A program made the position numbers and the translations under genes. Positions 7,760 to 16,698 of a stretch of DNA of 64,000 nt are shown in pieces. Location of the stretch: contig NZ_JAHWDF010000003.1 of NCBI RefSeq assembly GCF_019311235.1, positions 62,001-126,000 on the forward strand, in the 5' to 3' direction. The notes beneath the pieces were generated by a model. The model made no database searches and was not told where the DNA came from. It was given only the letters and a program-made list of their open reading frames with translations. This DNA is from Mesonia aestuariivivens. GTDB lineage: Bacteria; Bacteroidota; Bacteroidia; Flavobacteriales; Flavobacteriaceae. Each line of letters begins with the position of its first letter. The first letter of the stretch is position 1.

Positions 7760-9109
7760 ATGGAAACGCAAAAAGGAAAATTTGGAAACTGGTTAAAAAA
7801 CTCTATCACTGCAAAAATGCTAGTAATTGGTATTTTAGCTTTGGTATTATTAATACCACTAAGTTTTGTAAAAGAAATTATTTATGAACGTTCAATTCGG
7901 CAAACACAAGTAATTTCAGAAATTAATCAAAAATGGGGAAATGAGGTTTTGCTTTCTGGACCTATTTTAAAAATACCGTACCATTATTATACCGAAAAAA
8001 CAGAATATGACCAAAAGCGGAAAGAAGATATCACAAAACGTGAAGTACACCTCTCCTACCTTTACTATTTTCCAGATGAATTAAATATCGATGCAAAAGT
8101 AGAAACAAAGCCATTAGAACGTAGTATTTATAAATCTGTAGTTTATCATTCTCAACTTCAATTAAAAGGATATTTCCCTAAAATTTCTATGGAAGAATTT
8201 GAAATTCCAGATGAAAATATACTTTGGGATAAGGCTACAATTTTAGTAAAAACATCGAATTTGAAGGGAATTAAAAGTGAGCTTGAAATTCAACTCGGTT
8301 CACTTTCTTCACAACTTATGCCTATTTACAATCAAGAAAGTTTGAAAACGCTACAATCAGATCCAATTTCAAAATTTAATGAAGTAAAAGATGCTAAAAT
8401 TCCGTTTGAGTTTTCAATGAATATTAATGGAAGTGAAAGTTTAAAATTTATTCCTATAGGAAAAACAACCAATGCCAAAATGACTTCGAATTGGGCTTCG
8501 CCAAGTTTTGATGGAAACTTTTTACCCGAAGATGGCTCTCGAAATATTAGTTCAGACGGATTTGAAGCTGAATGGAAAATCTTACAAATTAACCGACAGT
8601 TTGAGCAATCGTTCAGGGATAACCTTCCCAATTTATCTCAGTTTGCTTTTGGTACAAATTTAATAATTACTATAGACGATTATCAAAAGAATGAGCGTAC
8701 CGCCAAATATGGGTTTATGGTAATTAGTCTAACGCTAATGGTTTTCTTTCTAATACAGATCGTTAGTAAAATATATATTCATCCCTTTCAATATTTAATG
8801 ATTGGTTTGGCATTAGTGATGTTTTATTGTTTACTCATTTCTATATCGGAGCATGCTACTTATTTTAAAGCCTACCTCATTGCAGGAAGTTCGGTTTTAA
8901 TATTAATTACTATTTATTCTAAATTTATTTTTAAGAATATTAAATTTCCTTTACTAATAGTTTTTTCTTTAGCTGCAGTTTATAGCTTTATTTATGTAAT
9001 TATTCAGCTAGAAAATTATGCCTTGTTAATAGGAAGTATCGGGTTATTTATGATTCTAGCAATCATTATGTTCGCTTCCCGAAAAATAGATTGGAGTTCG
9101 GCTTCTTAA
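7760..9109 (+). CDS. creD: CreD-type inner-membrane protein (cell envelope integrity)
   Basis: The layout is that of CreD: an N-terminal membrane helix (about residues 17-35), a long periplasmic domain starting IIYERSIRQTQVISEINQKWG, and five or so membrane helices in the last 150 residues. The periplasmic opening with WGNEVLLSGPILKIPY is typical of the family. CreD is linked to envelope stress and, in some Gram-negatives, to beta-lactam response. It is regulated elsewhere by the two-component system CreBC; here it appears instead to sit under the small winged-helix regulator through operator site 3. Confidence 0.85.
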   Translation: METQKGKFGNWLKNSITAKMLVIGILALVLLIPLSFVKEIIYERSIRQTQVISEINQKWGNEVLLSGPILKIPYHYYTEKTEYDQKRKEDITKREVHLSYLYYFPDELNIDAKVETKPLERSIYKSVVYHSQLQLKGYFPKISMEEFEIPDENILWDKATILVKTSNLKGIKSELEIQLGSLSSQLMPIYNQESLKTLQSDPISKFNEVKDAKIPFEFSMNINGSESLKFIPIGKTTNAKMTSNWASPSFDGNFLPEDGSRNISSDGFEAEWKILQINRQFEQSFRDNLPNLSQFAFGTNLIITIDDYQKNERTAKYGFMVISLTLMVFFLIQIVSKIYIHPFQYLMIGLALVMFYCLLISISEHATYFKAYLIAGSSVLILITIYSKFIFKNIKFPLLIVFSLAAVYSFIYVIIQLENYALLIGSIGLFMILAIIMFASRKIDWSSAS

Positions 9110-9116
9110 TTAAAAT

Positions 9117-9235
9117 ACTGCCTAAAATGGCTCGTTTATTTTCTCTCGATTAATGTTTTCTGATAGAATCATAATTCAAATGATGATATTTTAAAATTTA
9201 AAGGATAATAATTCCAAATTAGGCAGTTTTTTTTT
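9117..9235 (+). terminator. Long-range inverted repeat with T-run after creD
   Basis: ACTGCCTAA at 9117-9125 is perfectly complementary to TTAGGCAGT at 9219-9227, which runs into nine T residues. The 93 bases between the arms are AT-rich and not a simple short loop. It may be an unusual terminator or the 3' end of a small structured transcript. Confidence 0.4.
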
Positions 9236-9253
9236 ACTTAAAATTTGAGTTCT

Positions 9254-9835
9254 TTACAGTGGTTGATAACGGTAGTGACCACTAATTTTATAAGAAAATA
9301 ATACATCTTCTATAACTTGACCACCACCAATATTATGAACAATTAAAAAACGTTGCTCATCTAAAGATTTTTTGTTAACCACAATACCAATATGTGTAAG
9401 AGCGCCATTCAAATTCCATGAAACGATATCGCCTGGTCGGTAATCTTCTGCGTTTTGAGTTATTGATAACTCTTTACCATTTCTAGAGAAAAATTTCATT
9501 AGATTAGGTACACGACGATGGTCTATATTTTTATCAGTAACAGAAAGACCCCATACTTTTGGATAGTCTGAAAAATGAGCTTTCATATCTTCATGAACTT
9601 GTTTTTGGAGGTCAATGTCTAGCTTTCGATAAGCTCTAATAATAACATCGGTGCACACTCCTTTATCTTTGGGTACATCTCCATTTGGGTAATCGATTGA
9701 AAAATAAGAAGGATCATAACTAACCTCTTGCTTTGTTAGCGAAATTGCAGCAGCTGATAATTTTTCTAAAAAAGTCTGTTGACCACATAAACCTTGAGTT
9801 ATGAAAAATATAAAAAATAACAGATTAACTTTCAT
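9254..9835 (-). CDS. DUF1287 family protein, NlpC/P60-like fold
   Basis: After a signal peptide ending near GLCGQQ, the protein shows the DUF1287 pattern: GVCTDVIIRAYRKLDIDLQKQVHEDM, then WG..TDKNIDHRRVPNLMKFF, then DYRPGDIVSWNLNGALTHIGIVV and IVHNIGGG. The Cys in GVCTD and His in THIGIV match a cysteine-peptidase-like catalytic arrangement of NlpC/P60-type folds, so it may act on cell-wall peptides or amides in the periplasm. Its start is 2 bases after the upstream phosphatase-family gene, making it the last gene of a three-gene minus-strand operon. Confidence 0.8.
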   Translation of the reverse strand: MKVNLLFFIFFITQGLCGQQTFLEKLSAAAISLTKQEVSYDPSYFSIDYPNGDVPKDKGVCTDVIIRAYRKLDIDLQKQVHEDMKAHFSDYPKVWGLSVTDKNIDHRRVPNLMKFFSRNGKELSITQNAEDYRPGDIVSWNLNGALTHIGIVVNKKSLDEQRFLIVHNIGGGQVIEDVLFSYKISGHYRYQPL

Positions 9836-9837
9836 TA

Positions 9838-10671
9838 CTACCTTACTTCTACTTTTACAAACACTGGTAAATGATCGGAAGCATACCTCCCACCTTCATT
9901 ATCACTTAAAACCGCATAAGTATTAACTTTTATAAGATCTGAATAAAAAACATAATCTATTCTATGCGTGACAGGTTTTGAAAAATTGAAATCATTATAA
10001 GTCCCTGAAGGGCCTAATTTTATTTCAGCGGAAGATTCTGCAGCATCATTCAAAAAAGATTTTACATATTGAATAGGTGCTGAAGTTGACTCTAGATTGA
10101 AATCTCCGGTTAAAAAAACTGGATAATTTTCAGTATTAATTTCTTTTATTTTTTCAACTATTAAACGTGCACTATTAATTCTGGCCTTATCTCCTTGATG
10201 ATCAAAATGAGTATTAAAGAAATAAATTTTAGCCCCGCTTTCCTTATCTTCTAACAGCACATAGGTACAAATTCTGTTTAAACTTGCATCCCAACCTTTA
10301 GAAATTTTATCTGGAGTTTCTGATAGCCAAAACGTATTATTTGATAGCATTTCAAATTTAGTTGTATCGTAAAAGACAGCACTAAATTCTCCTTTTTCTT
10401 CGCCATCTCTTCCTATACCTATTCGGTTATAAGTTGGTAGTTGCTTTTCTAAATAATAAACTTGTTCTGCTAATGCTTCTTGAACACCAAAAATATCGGG
10501 ATGATAGAATTTAAGCTGATTAGCTAAAAATGATTTTCGGTTTGACCAACTATTTTCTCCATCATTTTCATTGGCATAACGAATATTATAACTCATAGCG
10601 GTAAACTCTTGTGCCCATAAGTTTGCTGCAAAAATGATCGATAATACTAACAGTAAAATTCTTTTATTCAT
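9838..10671 (-). CDS. Secreted endonuclease/exonuclease/phosphatase family hydrolase
   Basis: A signal peptide (ILLLVLSIIFAANLWAQ) is followed by a complete EEP domain: TAMSYNIRYANENDGENSW, FGVQEAL with the metal-binding Glu, FFNTHFDHQGDKAR, TGDFNLES and the final ASDHLPVFVKV. These are the metal and catalytic residues of the DNase I-like superfamily. Exported members in Bacteroidota are often phosphodiesterases of uncertain substrate. It starts 5 bases after the saccharopine-dehydrogenase-like gene. Confidence 0.85.
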   Translation of the reverse strand: MNKRILLLVLSIIFAANLWAQEFTAMSYNIRYANENDGENSWSNRKSFLANQLKFYHPDIFGVQEALAEQVYYLEKQLPTYNRIGIGRDGEEKGEFSAVFYDTTKFEMLSNNTFWLSETPDKISKGWDASLNRICTYVLLEDKESGAKIYFFNTHFDHQGDKARINSARLIVEKIKEINTENYPVFLTGDFNLESTSAPIQYVKSFLNDAAESSAEIKLGPSGTYNDFNFSKPVTHRIDYVFYSDLIKVNTYAVLSDNEGGRYASDHLPVFVKVEVR

Positions 10672-10676
10672 AGTGT

Positions 10677-11882
10677 TTATTCTTTTCCTTCAATATAATC
10701 TTGTAAATATTTAAAACGAGGTGTTAATTTCCCCTGAAAAGTCATTCTAGCTCTTTCTAAAATTCCGTCTTCATCTTCATTAAAAAATGCAGGAATTACC
10801 TTTTCTAAAAACATTTCTCCAAAACCTTCGCTCGCATCATGTGGCAATTCACACGGTAAATTATCAACCGCCATTACTGTTATAGCTTTAGAATCATTAA
10901 ATTTCACTTCTTTTTCAGTTTGGGGGTCATAACCATAAAATGGCTCAGCAATAGTTGAGGGTCGCAAGGTACTGGCGATAGGGCCTTCAATATCACAACT
11001 TATATCGGCAACTAAATTAATTTTAAATTCAGTTTGTTTAGCATCTTCTTTTGTGAATAAAGATGGAGCTCCATCTCCGTAAAAATGACCAGCCATAAAT
11101 ACATCGCTTACTTTAGCAAAACGCATAAAATCAGATTCGTATTCATCTGGATTATTATAAAAATCGTAACGATCGAGGTTTTTACCATCTTTACGTTTGT
11201 TATAATCGAGCACGTCGATCTGGCAGAAAACCGCTTCTTTAAAGTCGTTCACCAAATAATCTTTTACATTAACTTCTTTTAAATTAAGGTGCTCTAAAAT
11301 CTCTCTTGCTCCATGAGCAACTTTTCCGTTACCAGAAAGAACGATTTTAAGATTTGGTAATTTTACTTTTTTTAATTCTTTAATTACAGATTTATAATCT
11401 TGTAAGTCTTCCACTTTTTTTAACTGAAACGTTTTTTCTCGCAGACCAAAAGCTCTAAATCCATTATAAGCGCCTACAATACCGGCATAACGACCAAAAC
11501 CAATTAAACGATTACCGTTGCTATCTGTTATAGTTTCGTGATCAAAAAGTTCTATGTTTTTTTCTAGAATGCTTTGCAACAGTTCTCGGTTATAAGATTG
11601 TTTTTTTATGGTATGTGAAAAGAAAAAATATTTTTTATTAGGAATTAAAGCGGAAATAGGAACTTCTTTTACCCCTAGAAGTACATCACAGTCTGATAAA
11701 TCTTTTGTAACTTCAAACCCTAGCTTTTGATAATCTTTGTCTGGAAAAACACGAATAGATGAAGTTTCTACCTTTATTTGTGCTTCAGGGTATCTTTGTT
11801 GAAGTTGTTTAAGCTTAGTTGGTGAAAACACCACCCTTCTATCGGCAGGTATTTTTCGCTCGCTAATGATTCCTATTTTCAT
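10677..11882 (-). CDS. NAD(P)-dependent oxidoreductase, saccharopine dehydrogenase/AlaDH-PNT type
   Basis: The 401-residue protein opens MKIGIISERKIPADRRVVFSP, typical of the alanine-dehydrogenase/transhydrogenase N-terminal domain, and has VLLGVKEVP, FFFSHTIKKQ and GRYAGIVGAYNGFRAFG. These resemble the lysine-forming saccharopine dehydrogenase (Lys1) group. A nucleotide-binding region VLSGNGKVAHGAREIL follows near residue 190. Its exact reaction is uncertain because bacteria making lysine by diaminopimelate do not need Lys1. It is the first gene of a minus-strand trio. Confidence 0.75.
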   Translation of the reverse strand: MKIGIISERKIPADRRVVFSPTKLKQLQQRYPEAQIKVETSSIRVFPDKDYQKLGFEVTKDLSDCDVLLGVKEVPISALIPNKKYFFFSHTIKKQSYNRELLQSILEKNIELFDHETITDSNGNRLIGFGRYAGIVGAYNGFRAFGLREKTFQLKKVEDLQDYKSVIKELKKVKLPNLKIVLSGNGKVAHGAREILEHLNLKEVNVKDYLVNDFKEAVFCQIDVLDYNKRKDGKNLDRYDFYNNPDEYESDFMRFAKVSDVFMAGHFYGDGAPSLFTKEDAKQTEFKINLVADISCDIEGPIASTLRPSTIAEPFYGYDPQTEKEVKFNDSKAITVMAVDNLPCELPHDASEGFGEMFLEKVIPAFFNEDEDGILERARMTFQGKLTPRFKYLQDYIEGKE

Positions 11883-11950
11883 ATATTTTCTATGTTTTAA
11901 GTTTAGCCTGACAAACTTATCTTGGCATAAGCTTTGTTATTTAAATGTTG

Positions 11951-11982
11951 TTGGGTAAATATATGATTTTATTGTATCTTTG
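11951..11982 (+). promoter_or_regulatory. Predicted promoter upstream of the structured RNA and ssrA
   Basis: TTG at 11951-11953 and TATCTTTG at 11975-11982 lie 21 bases apart, the same geometry as the kdsA promoter. A transcript starting near 11990 would include the structured RNA at 12027-12118 and could continue into ssrA. A second -7-like box, TATTTTTG at 12137-12144, lies just ahead of ssrA. Confidence 0.55.
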
Positions 11983-12026
11983 CCAGCCTTACTTAGAAGT
12001 AAGTAGTTCTTTTATATATTATTTTT

Positions 12027-12118
12027 GCGTTAGGGATAGTAGTGAAAATCCCACAGCCCGATAGGGCGAGGAATTGTAGCGAATAGCCCGCCAATTGTTT
12101 TTTAGACAATTGAAACGC
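12027..12118 (+). ncRNA. Structured RNA repeat, copy A (possible Flavo-1-like motif)
   Basis: Outer stem GCGTT/AACGC encloses the conserved AGGGATAG, an inner hairpin GCCC-GATA-GGGC, the conserved GCGAATAGCCCG at 12079-12090, and a second hairpin CAATTGT/ACAATTG. The same framework with different stem sequences occurs at 28873-28974 and 44495-44631. It may belong to the Flavo-1 RNA family of Rfam, which I recall only in outline and cannot check. Confidence 0.65.
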
Positions 12119-12161
12119 CCAAATAAAAGTTATTTATATTTTTGCTTTCGCAGAAATACTT

Positions 12162-12557
12162 GGGGTCGACTGGTTTTGACAGCGAGTCTAATTGGGTAGT
12201 AAGCACGTCGAGCGCTGGGATATAGCTCGTAAATATCATATTTCAAACTTTTTTAAACGGCGAAAATAATTACGCCTTAGCTGCGTAATCTGAACTAAAG
12301 TAAGATTACCTTAACCTATGTAAGACATAGGGCTAAGATGCCTCTGGAAAGCCTTGATTTATGGCGTTCCAACTAGAGGCACCGATAAAGTAAATCTAGG
12401 TAACTCGATACCTTTAAGGGTTACTAAAATCTTAAAGGTTAAGGAAAGATTAGAAGGTTTTCTGTCAGATCTTTCTCGAAAATTGAAGTGAAAAATAAAC
12501 GTGTAGAAAGCTATTGAATTGCTTGTTTGGACGGGAGTTCGAATCTCCCCGACTCCA
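12162..12557 (+). ncRNA. ssrA: tmRNA (ssrA), tag GENNYALAA
   Basis: Transfer-messenger RNA rescues stalled ribosomes with SmpB. The acceptor stem GGGGTCG at the 5' end pairs with CGACTCC at 12550-12556 (one G-T pair), followed by discriminator A. The T arm GGGAG-TTCGAAT-CTCCC is present. The tag reading frame at 12259-12288 encodes G-E-N-N-Y-A-L-A-A then TAA, the typical Bacteroidota ending. CCA is not encoded. A terminator follows directly. Confidence 0.95.
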
Positions 12558-12568
12558 CTTAAAAAAAC

Positions 12569-12610
12569 CTCAACTATTTTAAAAACAAATAGTTGAGCTT
12601 TTTTATTTTT
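12569..12610 (+). terminator. Terminator of ssrA
   Basis: CTCAACTATTT at 12569-12579 pairs perfectly with AAATAGTTGAG at 12587-12597, followed by a T-rich run. The remaining bases to 12747 hold nothing recognisable. Confidence 0.85.
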
Positions 12611-12747
12611 ACTTATAAAAATGTTTTAATTTACACATCCTTTTTACTTCTATTTTCCTTAAAATGAGCTCTTCCGAATTCCGATTAATACTGAAAGTCT
12701 TTTATCTTTTAAAAATTAATAACCAAGAAAAGTAATTTAAAGTGAGA

Positions 12748-13770
12748 TTAATGATTTATAAAATCAGGATCACTTAATGTTTTCATAAACGCTATAAGAT
12801 GTTCTTTTTCTTCTTCTGAAAGCGATATTTTATTGTTATTATCTTTAAGAATAGGATCTAAATTTTCAGCATATAAAACTCCAGAATCTAAATAATCTAA
12901 AACTTCTTTTAGGGTTTTAAATTGACCAAAACTTCCGTAAGGCGCTGTATATTCTACATTTCTTAATGAAGGAACTCGAAAACTCATGTAATCATTTTCT
13001 AGACCGGTGACTCTTGCTCGTCCCGCTTCATTAGAATCGGAATTAATAGGAAAACCAATATTTCTAAAACTTTGATCGGTAAATAACGTAGTACTGTGAC
13101 AACTCACACATTTTTCTTGAAAAACCTGATAGCCTAGCGCTTCAATTTCTGTAAAGACTTCTCCTTCATTTCGTTGAATTTTATCATACTTACTATTGTT
13201 AGAAGTTAGTGTATATTCAAATTGAGCAATACTTTTATATATTCTATTTGCAGTAACTTCTTGATCTCCGTAAGCTTTCTGAAATAATTCTCGATAATCT
13301 TGATTGTCTTCAATTTTATAAATTATCTCTAGAATAGAAGAATCCATCTCTTCATGAGTAATAATAGGAACTAAAGGTTGATTTTCTAACCGAAGTTTAC
13401 TGCCGTCCCAACCATAAAAATTCATAAAAGCTAAATTTTGAATTGGCGGTGTATTTCGTATTCCTACGCGACCCTCAACTCCAATTGCTTGGCTATGCGT
13501 ATCTGCAAAAGCATGTTTTTGAATATGGCAACTAGCACAAGAAATAGAATTATCTGTACTTAATCGTTTTTCATGAAATAGCTTTTTACCTAATTCAACC
13601 CCATATTTTGTAGGCATATTAGTGTAAACCGAAGAATTTAATTCAGGAAAATCTGTCGGAATAGTTAATGCTACTTCTGGATTTTCATAAGAAACAGACG
13701 AAAGCTCGTCATCACTACATCCTATTAAAAAGAATATGATTAAACCTATTGCAAATATTTTTTTCATCAT
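12748..13770 (-). CDS. Diheme cytochrome c peroxidase family lipoprotein, MbnH-like
   Basis: A lipoprotein signal ends L-I-G-C with Cys18. Two haem c motifs are present, CASCH at residues 78-82 and CVSCH at 221-225, in the usual bacterial CcpA/MauG layout. Where classical peroxidases read HDG after the RxPSLRN segment, this protein reads YGSFGQF, and no Met follows in the next 20 residues. That favours a MauG/MbnH-like enzyme over a plain peroxidase. MbnH oxidises a tryptophan of its partner MbnP, and an MbnP-family gene lies directly upstream (53-base gap). It is the last gene of the putative copper locus. Confidence 0.85.
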   Translation of the reverse strand: MMKKIFAIGLIIFFLIGCSDDELSSVSYENPEVALTIPTDFPELNSSVYTNMPTKYGVELGKKLFHEKRLSTDNSISCASCHIQKHAFADTHSQAIGVEGRVGIRNTPPIQNLAFMNFYGWDGSKLRLENQPLVPIITHEEMDSSILEIIYKIEDNQDYRELFQKAYGDQEVTANRIYKSIAQFEYTLTSNNSKYDKIQRNEGEVFTEIEALGYQVFQEKCVSCHSTTLFTDQSFRNIGFPINSDSNEAGRARVTGLENDYMSFRVPSLRNVEYTAPYGSFGQFKTLKEVLDYLDSGVLYAENLDPILKDNNNKISLSEEEKEHLIAFMKTLSDPDFINH

Positions 13771-13781
13771 TATAAAAATTG

Positions 13782-13817
13782 AAAAAAGCCGCCTATTTTG
13801 TTAAAGGCGACTTTTTT
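13782..13817. terminator. Hairpin between the MbnP and MbnH-like genes
   Basis: AAAAAAGCCGCCT and AGGCGACTTTTTT pair with one mismatch across a 10-base loop. A tracts and T tracts flank it, so it could terminate either strand. Here it may reduce expression of the downstream peroxidase relative to MbnP. Confidence 0.6.
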
Positions 13818-13823
13818 ACACAT

Positions 13824-14675
13824 CTAGTTTTGTACTGAAATAATTGAGAACATTCCTTTCGTATTAGTCTCTGCATTACCCCCAAGGTTATCTACAAATT
13901 GTACCATATTAGCAGCGGTATGAACACTAGGCGTTGCATTGCCGTCGCCTAGAGTAATGGTATTTGCTGCTCCACTCAATAAATGATTAAAATCTGCTTG
14001 AATATTAATTTTAGGTGCACTATTACCTACAACCGCGTTAGTAGGAAGATCTAATATTATATCTCTATACGCATCTACTCCCTGAGTGTAACTACCTTCT
14101 TGTCCTTCTACAGTACTTCCGGTATGAATAGATAATTGTTTATTATCAGTATCATAAAATCCTTCTATTTTAGTAAATCGGTAACCGGTTCCCCATTCCC
14201 ACATCATTTCGGTATCGTTGGCTCCGGCTGAAGCATAAAATTCTGGAAATCTTGTTTCATCTAAGGTATTGATGTCACTACGTACTCCTAACCCGAATTT
14301 AATTTGTTTGTATTCTGCGGTTGGTATATTAGTTAGTTCGTAAGTAGTAGTTTCAGGTTTTGCCTGATTTACCACTGTAGCTCCTTCATCTAAATCGTTT
14401 ACATTATATGGAAATTCTGTACCATCTTCTTTTATTAATCTGATGTTGCTAATTACATATTTCAATTCAGAAAAATGGTGTACTTGTCCTTCTGCAGAAG
14501 TATTCACCGTTGCTGCTGCTGAAGTTGCATCTCCAAGTACAATTGTTTCACTCCCGAAAGTGTTGGTAAATTCTAAATCTACATTGTTTGCAACAGGCAT
14601 ATCATCATCACTGCTACAAGACATAAACGCTAATGAAATAGCTAATAATAAAATTGGTTTTTTTGATAGTTTCAT
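13824..14675 (-). CDS. MbnP-family lipoprotein (copper-associated)
   Basis: The lipoprotein signal ends F-M-S-C (Cys20). The mature part matches the MbnP family: DLEFTNTFGSETIVL, the FSELKYVISNIRLIKEDGTEF segment, YKQIKFGLGVRSDIN, MMWEWGTGYRFTKIEGFYD (Trp159 and Trp161) and FNHLLSGAANTI near the end. Characterised MbnP binds copper through a kynurenine made from Trp by its diheme partner MbnH. The partner gene follows downstream and a TonB receptor precedes by 33 bases. Which Trp would be modified cannot be told here. Copper as the ligand is inferred from the family and neighbours. Confidence 0.8.
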   Translation of the reverse strand: MKLSKKPILLLAISLAFMSCSSDDDMPVANNVDLEFTNTFGSETIVLGDATSAAATVNTSAEGQVHHFSELKYVISNIRLIKEDGTEFPYNVNDLDEGATVVNQAKPETTTYELTNIPTAEYKQIKFGLGVRSDINTLDETRFPEFYASAGANDTEMMWEWGTGYRFTKIEGFYDTDNKQLSIHTGSTVEGQEGSYTQGVDAYRDIILDLPTNAVVGNSAPKINIQADFNHLLSGAANTITLGDGNATPSVHTAANMVQFVDNLGGNAETNTKGMFSIISVQN

Positions 14676-14708
14676 TTGTAAAAATTTATTTATTAAAGAT
14701 TAATTGTA

Positions 14709-16697
14709 TTAAAATTTGAATTTTAAAGACGTAAAAATATTACGTCCCATTCTAGGAATATTTCCCCAATCGGCATACGTGCTATAATATTCATTAAAAA
14801 TATTTTCGGCCCCTACTTGAACAATTGCCTTATACTTATTTAGATTAAACGTATAATTAGCTGAAAGGTTCCAAATGGTGTACGAGGGAGTTTGATCTTC
14901 TCCGTATTCTGGACTATAATTAATTTGCTCAAAATCTCCATTAACTGAAGTCTGAAACCCATAATTTTGATATGAAAAATGAAGTGATGTTAAGTAACTA
15001 AGCGGACGGATAAATGGCAAATTCCCGCCATCATCATCTTGACCGCGTGCATACGTAACCGAACCACTCCAGTTTAAATTCTTTAAAATAGTATAGTCTG
15101 CATTTAAAGAAAAGTTGAATAGGGTAGCATAATCTAAAGAAGTATAGCCTTTCACTCCTACCGATTGGTAATTCATAGGGCTTCCCATACTTAACACACG
15201 CCCAATGATATAATTACTGATGTAAAAATAATTCACCTTGGTTTGAATACTCATTTTCTTAGTTTTAAAGCCTGCACTGGCATTGGCTTCATAAGAAATT
15301 TCATTCTTTAAATTAGGGTTTCCTATATAATCATACCGATCATAGCTATTATAAATATAATACCCATAACCTTCAGATACAGAAGGCGCTCTTTCTCCAT
15401 ACCCTGCACCTACAGAAAAATTAAATTGATGTAGATTTAAGGTATATCCACCATAAAGACTAGGTAAAAACCTTGTTTTTTCTTGAGGAGCATCCGGATG
15501 AAAAATCCAGTTGAAATCTACATATTTAGAATGATTGTAATTCACACCTAAAGATCCGCCAAAATTTAAAGCACTCTTTTCAGAAATATCCCATCGGTTA
15601 TTTAAAGAAAGACCTGCATAACGTGTAGTCACCCAAGGCCAGCTATAGGCAAACATAGTCCGCTTGCTTCGGTCTTGTGGGTACATCCGCATTTCTGCAA
15701 TCGATAAATTATTGTAGGCATTTAACTGTGTTTCTAAAGAATAATTTTCTTTATGCAGATTCACTTTTGAAACCAAGCCATAAGTAGTACTCCACCCTGG
15801 CATATCCATATGGACTAAATTTTCCGGTCGTGTAGTATCGTCCATCTCATGTTCTATTGTATTAAAATAGACTTTGGTATCCCAAACCCTGAATATACCT
15901 TTATCAAAAAGCTGTTTATAAGACGCTGAAGTAATAATGGCTCTAGAAAGTGATAAATCCATAGGCAGTGCAGGATACCCCACATCTCTTGCCATATCGA
16001 ATATAGCATCTACCTTTAACGACGATAATTCACTGGTTTTATATGCCAGCCCTAATGACGTATTAAACTTTTTGTATTGAGAATAGTTGATTTCATTACT
16101 ATTTCCATCCGAATAATTTTCTGCTTTTCGATAAGATATACTCCCTTCTGCTACTAACTTATCGCTAGAATAGGCTACATTCCCAAGATTAAAAAATTGT
16201 TTATTATTGAATTCAAATCCGGACTGATAATTTCCATTCCATTTTTTGGCTAGCCCAAAAGGCGTGCTTTTTCTTTTTAAATCGATACTTCCGGCCACAG
16301 TTGCTCCAGAAAGTCCGCCTGATTGTCCTGATTTTATATCTATTTTAGAAAGATTACTACTTTCTACATACGAGGTTACCGGATCCATTTTATCGGTACA
16401 AGCTCCAAAAATATGCATCCCGTCAATGGTTATAATTGATCGTTCTGTATTCATATTATTCAGCAATGGCTCCCAAGCATATGCTCCTCTTTTTATAAAA
16501 CTGATGTTATCTGAAGAGGCTAAATACTCATCTACAGAAACTGCCATTTTCATTTCCGTTTCTAACTGCTTCTTCAGTATTTTTATTAAGTGTACTTCTC
16601 CCAATAAAACCGGAATACTATCTTTCTCTTTAGGTTCTTTTTGAGCATTAGCTATAAATGTTGCCAAAAGAAATAATATGGTGAGTTGTTTCTTCAT
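14709..16697 (-). CDS. TonB-dependent outer-membrane receptor, OprC/copper-like
   Basis: A signal peptide (LLATFIANAQ) precedes a plug domain (about residues 50-140) and a barrel ending SLKFKF. No carboxypeptidase-like extension is present and the 662-residue length is short for the phylum. The plug has GACTDKMDPVTSYVE, giving Cys100-x3-Met104; the loop near residue 283 has His283-Glu-Met285, followed by HMDM at 296-299. A CxxxM plus HxM set forms the Cu(I) site in Pseudomonas OprC, so copper uptake is plausible. It starts 1 base after the YtkA-like lipoprotein gene and is followed by MbnP. Confidence 0.85.
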   Translation of the reverse strand: MKKQLTILFLLATFIANAQKEPKEKDSIPVLLGEVHLIKILKKQLETEMKMAVSVDEYLASSDNISFIKRGAYAWEPLLNNMNTERSIITIDGMHIFGACTDKMDPVTSYVESSNLSKIDIKSGQSGGLSGATVAGSIDLKRKSTPFGLAKKWNGNYQSGFEFNNKQFFNLGNVAYSSDKLVAEGSISYRKAENYSDGNSNEINYSQYKKFNTSLGLAYKTSELSSLKVDAIFDMARDVGYPALPMDLSLSRAIITSASYKQLFDKGIFRVWDTKVYFNTIEHEMDDTTRPENLVHMDMPGWSTTYGLVSKVNLHKENYSLETQLNAYNNLSIAEMRMYPQDRSKRTMFAYSWPWVTTRYAGLSLNNRWDISEKSALNFGGSLGVNYNHSKYVDFNWIFHPDAPQEKTRFLPSLYGGYTLNLHQFNFSVGAGYGERAPSVSEGYGYYIYNSYDRYDYIGNPNLKNEISYEANASAGFKTKKMSIQTKVNYFYISNYIIGRVLSMGSPMNYQSVGVKGYTSLDYATLFNFSLNADYTILKNLNWSGSVTYARGQDDDGGNLPFIRPLSYLTSLHFSYQNYGFQTSVNGDFEQINYSPEYGEDQTPSYTIWNLSANYTFNLNKYKAIVQVGAENIFNEYYSTYADWGNIPRMGRNIFTSLKFKF

Positions 16698-16698
16698 T

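Noticed and set aside
16246-16644. A 132-codon open frame on the plus strand
   Set aside because: It lies fully antisense to the plug domain of the TonB receptor and has no family features.
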